From Deltaproteobacteria bacterium (GTDB lineage Bacteria; Desulfobacterota; Syntrophia; Syntrophales; UBA2192), in contig JAAYEC010000024.1 in the NCBI GenBank assembly GCA_012728915.1, positions 1-44,368 on the forward strand: DNA of 44,368 nt, written 5' to 3'. Below are positions 33,218 to 42,370 of this stretch, piece by piece. Within the stretch, counting starts at the first letter, position 1, and each line of letters begins with the position of its first letter. The notes beneath the pieces were generated by a model. It saw nothing but the letters and a program-made list of their open reading frames with translations, was not told the DNA's origin and did not search any database. The translations under genes and the position numbers were made by a program.

Positions 33218-33427
33218 CTATCTTCCCTCTTCTTCCTGCGGCACGAAGATCCAGAGCAGGACGTAGAACAGCAACCCCGTCCCGTAGGCGAGGAACAGCA
33301 GCACGAACAGCAGGCGCCACGCCCAGGACGGGGCCGGCGTGCGGCTGCCCAGGGCCCCGCATATCCCTCCCAGCCAGCGGTCCCGGCGGGACCGCTTGAA
33401 GGTCTGCAGCACGTTTTTTTCTTCCAT
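33218..33427 (-). CDS. PspC domain membrane protein
   Basis: A 69-residue protein. RSRRDRWLGGICGALG opens a PspC domain and one long hydrophobic segment WRLLFVLLFLAYGTGLLFYVLLWIFVPQ follows. PspC acts with PspB in the phage-shock response of the inner membrane; single PspC proteins elsewhere are of unknown role. No pspA, pspB or pspF is visible. ATG 33427 is the natural start; the upstream frame (MQACGGESSENRG) is poor. Confidence 0.85.
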   Translation of the reverse strand: MEEKNVLQTFKRSRRDRWLGGICGALGSRTPAPSWAWRLLFVLLFLAYGTGLLFYVLLWIFVPQEEEGR

Positions 33428-33569
33428 CGTATCTCCCCGGTTCTCCGACGATTCGCCTCCGCAGGCCTGCATCCCCGCCGCGGCGGGGTTCGCGACGCGG
33501 AGCGCTGCAGCGCCGCGCCCCCGGTTCCGTTGTCTCCGGCCGGAACCTCCGGCCGCGTCCTCAACCCCC

Positions 33570-33779
33570 TCAGGAAGGGCCGCAGCTGGCGGCGCTGCAG
33601 GACCCGCAGCCGGGGCCCGCGGAGCTCGTGAACTTGCCGTCGCTCGAGTGGCTGAAGGCCGACATGAGCTTTTTCACGTTTTTCCCCTTGCACGTCGGGC
33701 AGGACACCTCCTGGTTTCCGAAGACGAGGGTCTCGAAGGTTTTTTTGCACTTCTCGCATCGATACTCGAAAATCGGCAT
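33570..33779 (-). CDS. FmdB-type zinc ribbon protein
   Basis: A 69-residue protein. MPIFEYRCEKC..(C8, C11) and CPTCKGKN (C27, C30) make a zinc ribbon, the FmdB family putative regulatory protein. The C-terminal tail GCGSCSAASCGPS is rich in Cys, Gly and Ser, common in this family. The PspC gene lies 142 bases downstream on the same strand. Function is not known; regulation of transcription or iron-sulfur handling has been suggested. Confidence 0.88.
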   Translation of the reverse strand: MPIFEYRCEKCKKTFETLVFGNQEVSCPTCKGKNVKKLMSAFSHSSDGKFTSSAGPGCGSCSAASCGPS

Positions 33780-33812
33780 GGAGTCTCACCATCCTTGTTT
33801 CGTGTTCGGCCA

Positions 33813-33931
33813 TGCTAGGCAGAGGGTAAGAGGGTTTGAAGGTGGGAAAGTTGGAGAAGCGGAGAGCATGACTTCAGTCTCCGGCACATCCAACCTTCTT
33901 ACCCTCTCACCTTCACACCTTCTCTTGCGCG
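33813..33931. repeat. GAGGGTAAGAGGGTTTGAAGG intergenic repeat
   Basis: GCAGAGGGTAAGAGGGTTTGAAGG is also present at 21579-21602, 13 kb away. Here a diverged inverse copy (CTTCTTACCCTCTCACC) closes the element at 33895-33912. Minor dispersed repeat, non-coding. Confidence 0.4.
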
Positions 33932-33965
33932 CTTTGGCTCCCTATGCGTCCAGGTCAAACGCCTC

Positions 33966-34898
33966 TCAGAACCGTGCCAGTTGTGTCCTCACTCGATTGT
34001 CCAATCGGTGCAGCCCTGCCTTTCGGGCCATGTCCAGGGCCTCCTCGTACTCCTTGCCGGTGATGCGGCGGTTGATCGCCGGGGTCTTGTTCGCCTCCCA
34101 GCAGGGGCGGTACTGGTCCATGACGTTGACGTAGGTGTCTCGCGAAATCTCCGCGGCGAGGAACCGCATGACCTCCTCCGTCCCCGCCACGCCGCCGGGC
34201 ATCACGAGGTGCCTCACGAGGAGCCCCCGTACCGCAACGCCGGCCTCGTCGATCTCGAGGTCGCCGACCTGCCGGTGCATCTCACGCAGGGCCTCCGTGG
34301 CCCGCTCGCGGTAATCGCCGGCGTAGCAGAAACGCTCAGCCCACGCGTTGTCCCAGAACTTGAAGTCGGGCATATAGATGTCGACGACCCCGTCGAGCAG
34401 CCTCAGCGTCTCGACCGAGTCGTAGCCGCCGGTGTTGTAGACCAGCGGCACGTCCAGCCCGCCCTCGACGGCCGGAACGAGCGCCTCGAGGATCTGGGGG
34501 ACCACGTGGCTCGGCGTGACCAGGTTGATGTTGTGGCACCCACCCCGGGCCAGCTGGAGCATGGCGCCGGCCAGCGCGTCCGGCCCGACCTCGGCGCCCT
34601 CCCGCAGGTGGCTGATATCATAGTTCTGGCAGAAGGAGCAAAGGAGATTGCAGGAGCTGAAAAAGATGGTGCCCGAGCCGCGCGAGCCCACCAGCGGCGA
34701 CTCCTCGCCGAAGTGGGGGCCGGCGCTGGACACCATGGCCTTTCGTCCCGTCTGGCAGAAGCCCTGCTCGTCCTGCAGCCGGTTCACCGCGCATTCCCGG
34801 GGACAGAGCCGGCAGCGGCGCATGCGCTCCACGGCCTCCCGCGCGCGCTCCCGCAGCGCCCCCCTGCGATTCAATTCCAGATAGGACGGCTCGAACAA
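33966..34898 (-). CDS. PflX-like radical SAM protein
   Basis: A radical SAM protein of about 310 residues. An N-terminal CRLCPRECAVNR and GFCQTG cysteine set precedes GTIFFSSCNLLCSFCQNYDIS, whose C-x3-C-x2-C binds the 4Fe-4S cluster. Then come HNINLVTPSHVVPQI, PLVYNTGGYDS, VVDIYMPDFKFWDN and VRHLVMPG. This fits COG1313 (PflX), relatives of pyruvate formate-lyase activating enzyme with unknown substrate. A TTG at 34898 (LFEPSYLEL) is the best start; no ATG lies close. The PEBP gene ends 89 bases upstream on the same strand. Confidence 0.86.
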   Translation of the reverse strand: MFEPSYLELNRRGALRERAREAVERMRRCRLCPRECAVNRLQDEQGFCQTGRKAMVSSAGPHFGEESPLVGSRGSGTIFFSSCNLLCSFCQNYDISHLREGAEVGPDALAGAMLQLARGGCHNINLVTPSHVVPQILEALVPAVEGGLDVPLVYNTGGYDSVETLRLLDGVVDIYMPDFKFWDNAWAERFCYAGDYRERATEALREMHRQVGDLEIDEAGVAVRGLLVRHLVMPGGVAGTEEVMRFLAAEISRDTYVNVMDQYRPCWEANKTPAINRRITGKEYEEALDMARKAGLHRLDNRVRTQLARF

Positions 34899-34987
34899 AA
34901 CAGGCTCCAGGCAACAGGCTCCAGGCAACAGGCAAAAAGGAACAGGCTCTTTTCTCTTCCTAATGCCTGATGCCCAATGCCTTATGC

Positions 34988-35440
34988 CTATCTCTTGTAT
35001 GTCCCCATCAGCTGCGCCTCGGCCAGGACGTGTCCTCTCATGGCCTGCAGGAGCTGATCCTTCGTGATCCCGGGCTTGAGTCCCAGCGCGGCGTCCAGGG
35101 CGTAGAGCTTGAAAAAGTACCGGTGCGTCCCCCCGGGAGGGCATGGACCGCCGTAGCCGATCCGCCGGAAGTCGTTCATCCCCTGCACGCCTCCTCCGGG
35201 AAGTTCCTTCTCCCGGGTGATCCCCTCGGCGAGCATCAACGCCGCAGCCGGGATGTCGAAGATCACCCAGTGCACCCAGGTCCCCATGGGGGCGTCGGGG
35301 TCGTCGCAGATCAGGGCGAAGCTTCGGGTGCTCGGGGGGCCCGCCGTCCACTCAAGGGGCGGCGAGAAGTCGGCCCCGTCGCAGGTGTACTTCGCCGGGA
35401 TCATCTCTCCGCTGCCGAAGGCGCTGCTCTTGATCTCCAT
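34988..35440 (-). CDS. YbhB/YbcL-type PEBP protein
   Basis: A 150-residue phosphatidylethanolamine-binding protein of the bacterial YbhB type. Motifs are KYTCDGADFSPPLEW, the ligand loop DDPDAPMGTWVHWVIFDIP and GGTHRYFFKLYALD. No signal peptide is present, so it is cytoplasmic. Function of this family in bacteria is unclear; binding of phospholipid head groups or inhibition of proteases has been proposed. ATG 35440 follows AAAAAGGAGGGG. It precedes the PflX-like gene. Confidence 0.9.
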   Translation of the reverse strand: MEIKSSAFGSGEMIPAKYTCDGADFSPPLEWTAGPPSTRSFALICDDPDAPMGTWVHWVIFDIPAAALMLAEGITREKELPGGGVQGMNDFRRIGYGGPCPPGGTHRYFFKLYALDAALGLKPGITKDQLLQAMRGHVLAEAQLMGTYKR

Positions 35441-35641
35441 CGCGTTCCCCTCCTTTTTGCAGCGTGTCAGGGGTATACTATAGCCGCTTTCTGAAAAATG
35501 AAAACCTTCTTTTGCGGTCAGGCGCGTGTTTCCCCCGCCGGGGCGACACGGCCCTCTTAGGGATGACCGCCCGAAACCGCGACCGCCTGCCCGGCGAGGC
35601 CGCCCGGGCGCTGCGGGAACGCCTGCGCTGAGAGGTGCGCC

Positions 35642-36457
35642 ATGGACCCGAAGGAGTTTGCCCTGCTGCTCGAGCGCTTCGCCCTTTCCGCCGAAGGGTA
35701 CCGGAAGGTCCGCAAGGGCGTGCAGAAACGCATCGTTCGGCACATGCAGGAACTGGGCTGCTCCACGGCGAGGGCCTACCTGGCGCGGCTCGACCGCGAC
35801 GGGAACGCGGAGAGGGATGCCCGGCGCCTCATGGACGTTTCCATCAGCCGCTTCTTCCGCGACGGTGAAGTGTGGCAGGCCCTGGAAACGGAGATCCTTC
35901 CCCCGCTGATCGCGAAGCGCCCCGCAGGGCTTCGGATCTGGTCGGCGGGTTGCGCCCTGGGGCAGGAGGTGTACAGCTTTCGGATCCTCTGGGCCCTCCT
36001 GTCGGATAAAGTCCCCTTCGTGCCGCCTCTCGACCTGCAGGCCACCGACGTCAACCCGTCCTATTTGCAGCGGGCGATGGAGGGGGTCTATCCCGCAAGG
36101 GCCCTGGATAGGGTTCCGGCGGAGGCGAGGGCGCGCTTCTTCCGCCCCGTCGGGGAAAGGAGTTGCCTCGTGGTCGAAGAACTTCGTAAAGGCATTCGCT
36201 GGCAGGTGCACGACCTGACGGCCGACCCTCCTCTCGCGGGGGATTTCCACGTCGTCTTCCTGCGAAACGGCCTGCTGACGTACTACCGGAAAGAAATCGT
36301 CGAAGCCGCCCTGTCCGCCGTTTCGGGCAGCCTTGCGCCAGGCGGCTCCCTTGTCATCGGCCGGAAGGAGCGCCTGCCCGCTTCCCTGGACGGCTTTGAT
36401 TCCCACCCGTCCGTGCCGTGCCTGTACCGGAAACGGCAAACAGGCGGGTTGGCATAA
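35642..36457 (+). CDS. CheR-type protein methyltransferase, orphan
   Basis: A 271-residue SAM-dependent methyltransferase of the CheR fold. The N-terminal helical domain ends with the motif SRFFRD (residues 69-74), SAM site RIWSAGCALGQEVYS at 98-112, then LQATDVNPSYLQRAMEGVYP and VVFLRNGLLTYYRKE. In chemotaxis CheR adds methyl groups to receptors. Here no che gene, receptor or CheB is adjacent, so the target is unknown. In CheR the glutamate in SAGCxxGEE is common; here the site reads GQEVYS. ATG 35642 follows GAGAGG. Confidence 0.88.
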   Translation: MDPKEFALLLERFALSAEGYRKVRKGVQKRIVRHMQELGCSTARAYLARLDRDGNAERDARRLMDVSISRFFRDGEVWQALETEILPPLIAKRPAGLRIWSAGCALGQEVYSFRILWALLSDKVPFVPPLDLQATDVNPSYLQRAMEGVYPARALDRVPAEARARFFRPVGERSCLVVEELRKGIRWQVHDLTADPPLAGDFHVVFLRNGLLTYYRKEIVEAALSAVSGSLAPGGSLVIGRKERLPASLDGFDSHPSVPCLYRKRQTGGLA

Positions 36458-36503
36458 CCGCCGCGCGATGGTATCCTGCGCTCCGGCTGAAGGAGGACCT
36501 CAC

Positions 36504-37541
36504 ATGAAACCCAAAGGCATTCTGCTTCTCCCGCTGTTGATCGCGGCGGTCCTCGCGGCGGGGCCCTTGCCGGCATGGGCGGAGGAGGTGCCGGGCATTG
36601 TTCCCGGCGCCGTTGCGGCCGAGATCGGGCGCATCGAAAAGGCCGTCCGGGGAGCCGTGGGTGTCGCCGCCGTGCACCTGGAAACGGGCCGGACGGTCGA
36701 GTACCGCGCCCAGGAATTCTTCCCCATGGCCAGCACCGTCAAGGTGCCCCTCGCGGCCCGGATTCTCGACATGGCCGACAGGGGCCAGGTCGGCCTCTCG
36801 ACGGAAATCCCGGTGAAACAGGAGGAGATGAACCCGGAAGGCCCCCTCGCGGCGGTCCGGTGGCGTCCCGGGCTTTCTTATTCCATCGAGGAGCTCCTCG
36901 AGACGATGATCACCCGGAGCGACAACACCGCCACGGACGTCCTCTTCCGGGTGGCAGGGGGGCCCACGGCCGTCGACGCCTGGCTCAAGGGCGTCGGCTT
37001 GAGGGATCTCCGTCCGGCCCGCTACATCCGGGAGCTGCTGCGGGATGTCCTGTCGGTCCCCGAGCCGGTCTCGCCGACGATGTCGCTGGCCGAGCAGTTC
37101 CGGAAGATGCCGCCCAGACGGGCGGCGGAGCGCCGGGCGAAAGCGGTCCGGGCAAACCCCGAGTACGATGCCGACCCCCGGGACCAGGCGACTCCCAAGG
37201 CAATGCTCGCGCTCCTGGTCCGGATCCGGACGGCCGACGGGGTGAGCGCCGCGGTGCGCTCGACGCTGGTCCCCATGATGGAGAGGACCGAGACCGGATC
37301 CAGGCGGATCAGGGGCCGGCTGCCCGCAGGGACGATTGTCGGCGACAAGACAGGGACGCTGGCCGGCACGGCCAACGACGCCGGCTATGTCACCCTGCCC
37401 GGCGGGAAGGGCTGCATCGCCCTCGCGGTCTTCGTGAAAGGCTCCGGGGCGCCCCCCGCCGCGAGGGAGACGGCGATTGCGGACATCGCGCGCTTGGTGT
37501 ATGACTACTACCTGCTATCGACCCCGACGAAGCCGGAATGA
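36504..37541 (+). CDS. class A beta-lactamase-like serine hydrolase
   Basis: A 345-residue protein with signal peptide (residues 1-26, ending PLPAWA). Serine-hydrolase motifs: S77-T-V-K80 (FFPMASTVKVPLA), S139-D-N141 (ITRSDNTATDVL) and K282-T-G284 (IVGDKTGTL), in the order and spacing of class A enzymes. The omega-loop ExxLN is not found; in its place, before the DPRDQATPKAM strand, lies an extended segment of about 45 residues rich in Arg. The general base of deacylation (Glu166 of TEM numbering) cannot be assigned. It may be a beta-lactamase, a slow penicillin-binding hydrolase or another esterase. ATG 36504 follows AAGGAGG. Confidence 0.85.
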   Translation: MKPKGILLLPLLIAAVLAAGPLPAWAEEVPGIVPGAVAAEIGRIEKAVRGAVGVAAVHLETGRTVEYRAQEFFPMASTVKVPLAARILDMADRGQVGLSTEIPVKQEEMNPEGPLAAVRWRPGLSYSIEELLETMITRSDNTATDVLFRVAGGPTAVDAWLKGVGLRDLRPARYIRELLRDVLSVPEPVSPTMSLAEQFRKMPPRRAAERRAKAVRANPEYDADPRDQATPKAMLALLVRIRTADGVSAAVRSTLVPMMERTETGSRRIRGRLPAGTIVGDKTGTLAGTANDAGYVTLPGGKGCIALAVFVKGSGAPPAARETAIADIARLVYDYYLLSTPTKPE

Positions 37542-37874
37542 GCGTGTGACGCAGGACGGCTGCTCCCCCCCGGGTGCTGAGAACCGGACATTCCGCAGGG
37601 AATCACTGCCTGGGGCCAATGATGAAGCGGCGACAGCCCCCCCTTATCGTTCCGCTCCTGTTGAGGCTTCCCCTGCTTGCGGGCTTTTCGATTACGGCAA
37701 AACCCAATGTCGGCGTCATCGATTCCGGTGATGATCCCGGCAGGAAATCCGCAAACGGGCATTTGATCGAGGCCGGAAGCATCCTGGAGGAGCCGGACGC
37801 GAAGAACCCCGTCCTGGCGGTGGAACTCGGGCGGCTGTCCGACGTCCAGGGCACCGACACGGCGGCGCGGACGC
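37542..37874. other. intergenic stretch without visible gene
   Basis: GC-rich sequence between the lactamase-like gene and the convergent hemolysin III gene. The plus frame from 37574 lacks conserved pattern. No hairpin with U-run stands out. Confidence 0.4.
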
Positions 37875-38522
37875 TCACGCCTGCGGGGGCAGGACGTAGA
37901 GCACGACGCACACGTAGTGGCACGCGCTTCCGCCGAGGACGAAGAAGTGCCAGATGGCGTGGTTGTAAGGGAGCTTCTTGAGAAGGTAGAACAGGGCGCC
38001 CGCTGTATAGACGAGACCGCCGGCCAAAAGCCAGGCAAAGCCCCCGGCGGGAAGCGACTCGATGAGGGGCTTGATGGCGAATACGGCGAGCCACCCCATG
38101 AGCAGGTAACCGACCGCGGAGAGGATCTTGAAGCGGTTTGCAAAGAAAAGCTGGAAGACGATTCCGGCTGCGGCCAACACCCAGACGAGGCCGAAAAGTG
38201 TCCAGCCCCAGCCGCCCTGCAGCGTCACGAGGGTAAAGGGCGTGTAGCTGCCCGCGATGAGCAGGTAGATGCATGAGCGGTCCACGATCCGGAAGGCGTG
38301 CTTGAGCCTGGGGGAACGGGCGGAATGGTAGAGGGTCGAGGCCGTGTAGAGCAGCACAAGGGTAAGACCGTAGATGCTGCAGCTTACGATGTGCAGCGCC
38401 GTGCCGTTCAGGCAGGCCAGGACGAGCAGCACGCCGAGGCCGGCGGCGCTCATGAGGGCCCCTGTGCCGTGCGTGAAGGCGTTGACGAGCTCTTCGATCT
38501 GCAGTCGCTGCATGGTTTCCAT
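37875..38522 (-). CDS. hemolysin III family (PAQR) membrane protein
   Basis: A 215-residue integral membrane protein with seven hydrophobic segments. Conserved family positions are FTHGTGALMSAAG, ASTLYHS, DRSCIYLLIAGSYTPF and a final HAIWHFFVLGGSACHYVCVV holding histidines for a metal site. The family (YqfA/TrhA, relatives of adiponectin receptors) is thought to act as a metal-dependent hydrolase or to regulate membrane energetics; the name hemolysin is historical. ATG 38522 (METMQRLQ) is used. No operon partner. Confidence 0.9.
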   Translation of the reverse strand: METMQRLQIEELVNAFTHGTGALMSAAGLGVLLVLACLNGTALHIVSCSIYGLTLVLLYTASTLYHSARSPRLKHAFRIVDRSCIYLLIAGSYTPFTLVTLQGGWGWTLFGLVWVLAAAGIVFQLFFANRFKILSAVGYLLMGWLAVFAIKPLIESLPAGGFAWLLAGGLVYTAGALFYLLKKLPYNHAIWHFFVLGGSACHYVCVVLYVLPPQA

Positions 38523-38757
38523 CCCCGGGGCCTTCTCCGCACGGGCCGCGCACCCAGCAAAAAGCGCTTTCTCCCCGCAGGGACGATATATAGAGCCAAA
38601 GCGGGGAAACCTCAAGAACTTTTGAGACCGGGGAAACTCCCCGAAGAGGGAAGGGGAACGATGCGTGCCCCTGCGGCAGCGGCAGAAAGCACAAGCGCTG
38701 CGGCCTCGACGGCGGCGGGGAAAAGAGAGGGAAGCGGAAGGGGCGGGCGATTGGCTC

Positions 38758-40101
38758 TCAGTCGTCCGCCTTTTCCGCGTGGAGATCATGGATCTCGGCC
38801 CCCGTGACCCTGCACCGGACGATCTCGCCGGGGCGGAGATCCGTTGCGCGGACAAAGGTGATCCCGTCGATTTCGGGGGACTGGAAGCGCGTCCGCCCCC
38901 AGAAGGGGAAATCCTTCCGCCTTGTCGTTCCCTCGATGAGCACCTCCACCACCGATCCGGCCCGCGCCAGGCTGATCTCATCGGCAATCGCCGCCTGGGC
39001 CTCCATGACGAGGCCCTGCCGCCTGAGCTTTTCTCCCTCCGGCACCTGTCCAGGCATATCCGCCGCCTCCGTTCCCTCCTCGGGGGAATAGGGGAATACT
39101 CCCAGGCTTTCGAACCGGGCCTCGCGCACGAACGCCAGCAGGTCTTCGAACTCCTCGTCCGTTTCCCCGGGGAACCCGACGATGAGGGATGTGCGCAGGG
39201 AGACGCCCGGCACGGCCCTGCGGATTTCGTCGATCGTTTCCCGGATCAGGGCCGGGGTCCCCTTGCGGTTCATCGCCCTCAGGATTCGGCCGCTGATGTG
39301 CTGAACCGGCATGTCGAGGTAGCGGCACACCTTTTCCTCGGCGGCCATCGTGGCAAGCAGCTCCGCCGTGATGTTGGCCGGGTAGGCGTAGAGGATCCGG
39401 ATCCATTGCGGTCCCTCTACCGCGCAGAGCCGCTTGATCAGGCCGCCGAGCGTGGGCCGTCCCCGCAGGTCCCGCCCCCAGGCCGTCGTGTCCTGGGCGA
39501 TGAGGATGATCTCACGCGTGCCCCCGGCGGCGAGCCGACCGGCTTCCTCGGCGAGATCATCCAGGGAGCGGCTCCGAAAGCGACCGCGGATCGAGGGAAT
39601 GATGCAGTAGGCACAACGGTTGGAGCAGCCCTCGGCCACCTTCAGGTAGCTGTAGAAGGGTGTGGAGACCGTCCGCGGGACGGCCGCATCCATGAGGAAA
39701 CGGGGCCTGCCCACCTGCACGGCGGGGACGCGCGTCGGGTCTTCGTCCAGGCGATCGAGGCACGCGGGGATCCCCGGGAAGTCCCCCGTGCCCAGGAAGA
39801 GGTCGACCTCCGGCAGTTCGCGGGCCAGTTCGGCGCCGTAGCGCTGAGGCAGGCAGCCCGTGACGACGAGCCAGCGGCAGCGCCCCTTTTGCTTGAAGGC
39901 CGCCATGCGGAGGATCTCCTCGACGGATTCCTCCTTCGCGGGCAGGATGAAGGCGCAGGTGTTCACGACGATGACACCGGCCCGGTCGGGCCGGTCAGTG
40001 ACGCTCCAGCCGGAGCGTGACAGGAGGGCGGACATGACCTCGCTGTCCACGAGGTTTTTCGGGCAGCCGAGGCTTAGGATGTAGACGCTCTTCCCGCTCA
40101 C
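38758..40101 (-). CDS. rimO: ribosomal protein S12 methylthiotransferase RimO
   Basis: A 447-residue radical SAM enzyme that adds a methylthio group to Asp of protein S12. The UPF0004 domain holds C13, C49 and C83 (LGCPKN, NTCAF, TGCLPQ) for the auxiliary cluster, and the radical SAM motif is CSNRCAYC (C159, C163, C166). C-terminal TRAM domain follows. IPSIRGRFRSR, QDTTAWGRDL and GFPGETDEEF fit RimO more than MiaB. GTG start at 40101 lies one base before the ftsK stop region, so the four-gene operon plsC-uppP-ftsK-rimO is very compact. Confidence 0.94.
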   Translation of the reverse strand: MSGKSVYILSLGCPKNLVDSEVMSALLSRSGWSVTDRPDRAGVIVVNTCAFILPAKEESVEEILRMAAFKQKGRCRWLVVTGCLPQRYGAELARELPEVDLFLGTGDFPGIPACLDRLDEDPTRVPAVQVGRPRFLMDAAVPRTVSTPFYSYLKVAEGCSNRCAYCIIPSIRGRFRSRSLDDLAEEAGRLAAGGTREIILIAQDTTAWGRDLRGRPTLGGLIKRLCAVEGPQWIRILYAYPANITAELLATMAAEEKVCRYLDMPVQHISGRILRAMNRKGTPALIRETIDEIRRAVPGVSLRTSLIVGFPGETDEEFEDLLAFVREARFESLGVFPYSPEEGTEAADMPGQVPEGEKLRRQGLVMEAQAAIADEISLARAGSVVEVLIEGTTRRKDFPFWGRTRFQSPEIDGITFVRATDLRPGEIVRCRVTGAEIHDLHAEKADD

Positions 40102-40102
40102 C

Positions 40103-42370
40103 TTAGCGCGGCAGCTTTCTGGCGAGGACCTTGCGCGGTTTCACGCCGTCGGAGGGACCGACGATGCCCTCCTTCTCCATCCTCTCGATCATGCGGGCGG
40201 CCCGGTTGTATCCCACCTTCAGGTAGCGCTGCACGAGCGACACCGACGCCTGGCCGAGTTCGGTGACCAGTTCGACGGCCTCGTCGTACTTCTCGTCCGC
40301 GTCACCCTCGGCCTTCTCGCCCTCCTGGGCCTCGGCCTTGAATTTCTGGATCGACTCGTCGTAGACGGGGGTCTCCTGCTTGCGGATGAAGCTCACGATG
40401 CGCGAGATCTCGCGGTCGGAGACGAAGGCGCCGTGGATGCGCTGGAGCTTCGTGGTGCCCGGCGGCATGAAGAGCATGTCGCCCTGGCCCAGGAGCCGCT
40501 CCGCGCCGAGCTGATCCAGGATCGTCCGCGAGTCCACCTTCGAGGAGACCTGAAAGGAGACTCGCGTGGGGAAGTTCGCCTTGATGATGCCCGTGATAAC
40601 GTCCACCGAAGGCCGCTGCGTCGCCAGGATGAGATGGATGCCCGAGGCGCGGGCCATCTGCGCGAGGCGCGTGAGCGACTCCTCGACGTTGCGCTGGGCC
40701 ACCATCATGAGGTCCGCCAGTTCGTCGATCACGATGACGATGTAGGGCAGCTTGCCGGGCAGCGGTTTCGTCCCGGCCCCGGCCTCATCGCCCATGGGCA
40801 GCTGCGTCTGGGTCTCCTCGATGATCCGTTCGCGCCCCTGCTGTTTCCTTTCCAGGAACCGGTTGAACTTGTCGATGCTCTTCTCGCCCGTCTCGCCGAT
40901 GAGGCGGTAGCGGTTTTCCATCTCCTCGACGGCCCAGCGCAGGACGGCGGCGGCCTCCTTGGGGTCCACCACGACGGGGTGCAGCAGGTGCGGAAGCCCC
41001 TCGTAGGCGGCCAGCTCGAGGCGCTTGGGGTCGATCATGAGGAACTTCACCTCGTCGGGGGGCGCCTTGAAGAGCAGGCTGCAGATCACCGCGTTGAGGA
41101 AGACGCTCTTGCCCGAGCCCGTCGTGCCGGCGATGAGCAGGTGGGGCATGCGGACGAGATCGGCGATCACGGCCGTCCCGGTGATGTCCTCGCCCATCGC
41201 GATGGGCATCCGGTGCTTGGCCTGGGCGAAGGCCTCGTTGTCCACGGTGTCTCGCAGGGTGACGGCGTCGCGTTCGGCGTTGGGAATCTCGATGCCGATG
41301 GCGGCCTTGCCGGGAATGGGCGCCACGATGCGCACGCTGGGCGCCTTGAGGGCGAGTGCCAGGTCGTCGGAGAGATTGGCGATCTTGTTGATCTTCACGC
41401 CCGGCGCGGGCTCGAGCTCGTACATCGTAATGACGGGCCCCGGCTTGACCTCCGAGACTTTCCCCTCGACGCCGAAGTCGGCGAGTTTCTTCTCGAGAAG
41501 CCGCGCGTTGGCGATCAGGTTCTCGCGGCGCTGTTTCGTGTCCCGGCGGGGCGCGTCGTCCAGCAGCGTCAGGGGCGGCAGGATGTACGCACCCTTGGGC
41601 CGGGCGAATTCGAAGACCGTCTGCTCGGCCTTCCTCTTTCTCGTCCGCTCCTGCGCCGGGGGTTTCTCCTCGCGGATCACGGGGGGCGGACGTTTCCCGG
41701 CTCCCTTCGGGGTCTCGGGCTCATCCGCGTCCTCCTCCTTCAGGTACTCCGTCACCTTCCCGCGGCCGATCTCGGCGTAGGAGCGGATGCCGCGGCCCGT
41801 GCTGCAGGCCACGCCGTAGGCCCTGCGCAGGGCCGTCACGACGGAGAGGTCCACCGTGACGATCAGGGAGACGATGAGACCGAGCAGCAGGAAGATGAAC
41901 GTCCCGCCGGGGTTGAACAGGGCGCTGAGGTACTCCGAGAGCAGCGTGCCCGCGAACCCGCCGGCCGCGAAGGGCGTGTCCACGAGCGGAATCAGCTTGT
42001 AGGCGTGGGCGAAAAGCCCCGAGGTCGTCACAATGAGCCCGATGAAGCCCCCGATCCACCCGGGCCGGAAGAGGAAACCGGCGTCGAGGAAGAGCTTCAC
42101 CGAGGTGATGAGCAGGAAGAGCGGCAGCCAGTACGCGGAGAGCCCCAGAAACCGGATCAGGATGTCGGAGAGGTAGGAGCCGATGATCCCGCCGACGTTG
42201 GATATCCTCGACGTGGAGGTCTCGTAGTTGGACAGCGACGGGTCCGACGGGGAGTAGGAGATCACCGACAGGAACAGGAAGACCGCCAGGGCGAAGAGGA
42301 CGACCCCGGCGATTTCCCTTGCCCGCCCCTGCAGCGGCTTGCGTTCGGCCACGGGTTCCCTGCGCTTCAT
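40103..42370 (-). CDS. ftsK: DNA translocase FtsK
   Basis: A 755-residue DNA pump that moves chromosome termini through the septum. Four N-terminal membrane segments (about 22-180), a linker with proline, lysine and glutamate (210-250), then the motor domain with Walker A GTTGSGKS at 415-422, [27 protein letters not shown] and [13 protein letters not shown]. The C-terminal gamma winged helix ([31 protein letters not shown]) reads KOPS-type orientation sites. The linker is short compared with E. coli. Start ATG 42370 overlaps the uppP stop by ATGA. The frame upstream continues inside uppP as a shadow. Confidence 0.96.
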   Translation of the reverse strand: MKRREPVAERKPLQGRAREIAGVVLFALAVFLFLSVISYSPSDPSLSNYETSTSRISNVGGIIGSYLSDILIRFLGLSAYWLPLFLLITSVKLFLDAGFLFRPGWIGGFIGLIVTTSGLFAHAYKLIPLVDTPFAAGGFAGTLLSEYLSALFNPGGTFIFLLLGLIVSLIVTVDLSVVTALRRAYGVACSTGRGIRSYAEIGRGKVTEYLKEEDADEPETPKGAGKRPPPVIREEKPPAQERTRKRKAEQTVFEFARPKGAYILPPLTLLDDAPRRDTKQRRENLIANARLLEKKLADFGVEGKVSEVKPGPVITMYELEPAPGVKINKIANLSDDLALALKAPSVRIVAPIPGKAAIGIEIPNAERDAVTLRDTVDNEAFAQAKHRMPIAMGEDITGTAVIADLVRMPHLLIAGTTGSGKSVFLNAVICSLLFKAPPDEVKFLMIDPKRLELAAYEGLPHLLHPVVVDPKEAAAVLRWAVEEMENRYRLIGETGEKSIDKFNRFLERKQQGRERIIEETQTQLPMGDEAGAGTKPLPGKLPYIVIVIDELADLMMVAQRNVEESLTRLAQMARASGIHLILATQRPSVDVITGIIKANFPTRVSFQVSSKVDSRTILDQLGAERLLGQGDMLFMPPGTTKLQRIHGAFVSDREISRIVSFIRKQETPVYDESIQKFKAEAQEGEKAEGDADEKYDEAVELVTELGQASVSLVQRYLKVGYNRAARMIERMEKEGIVGPSDGVKPRKVLARKLPR

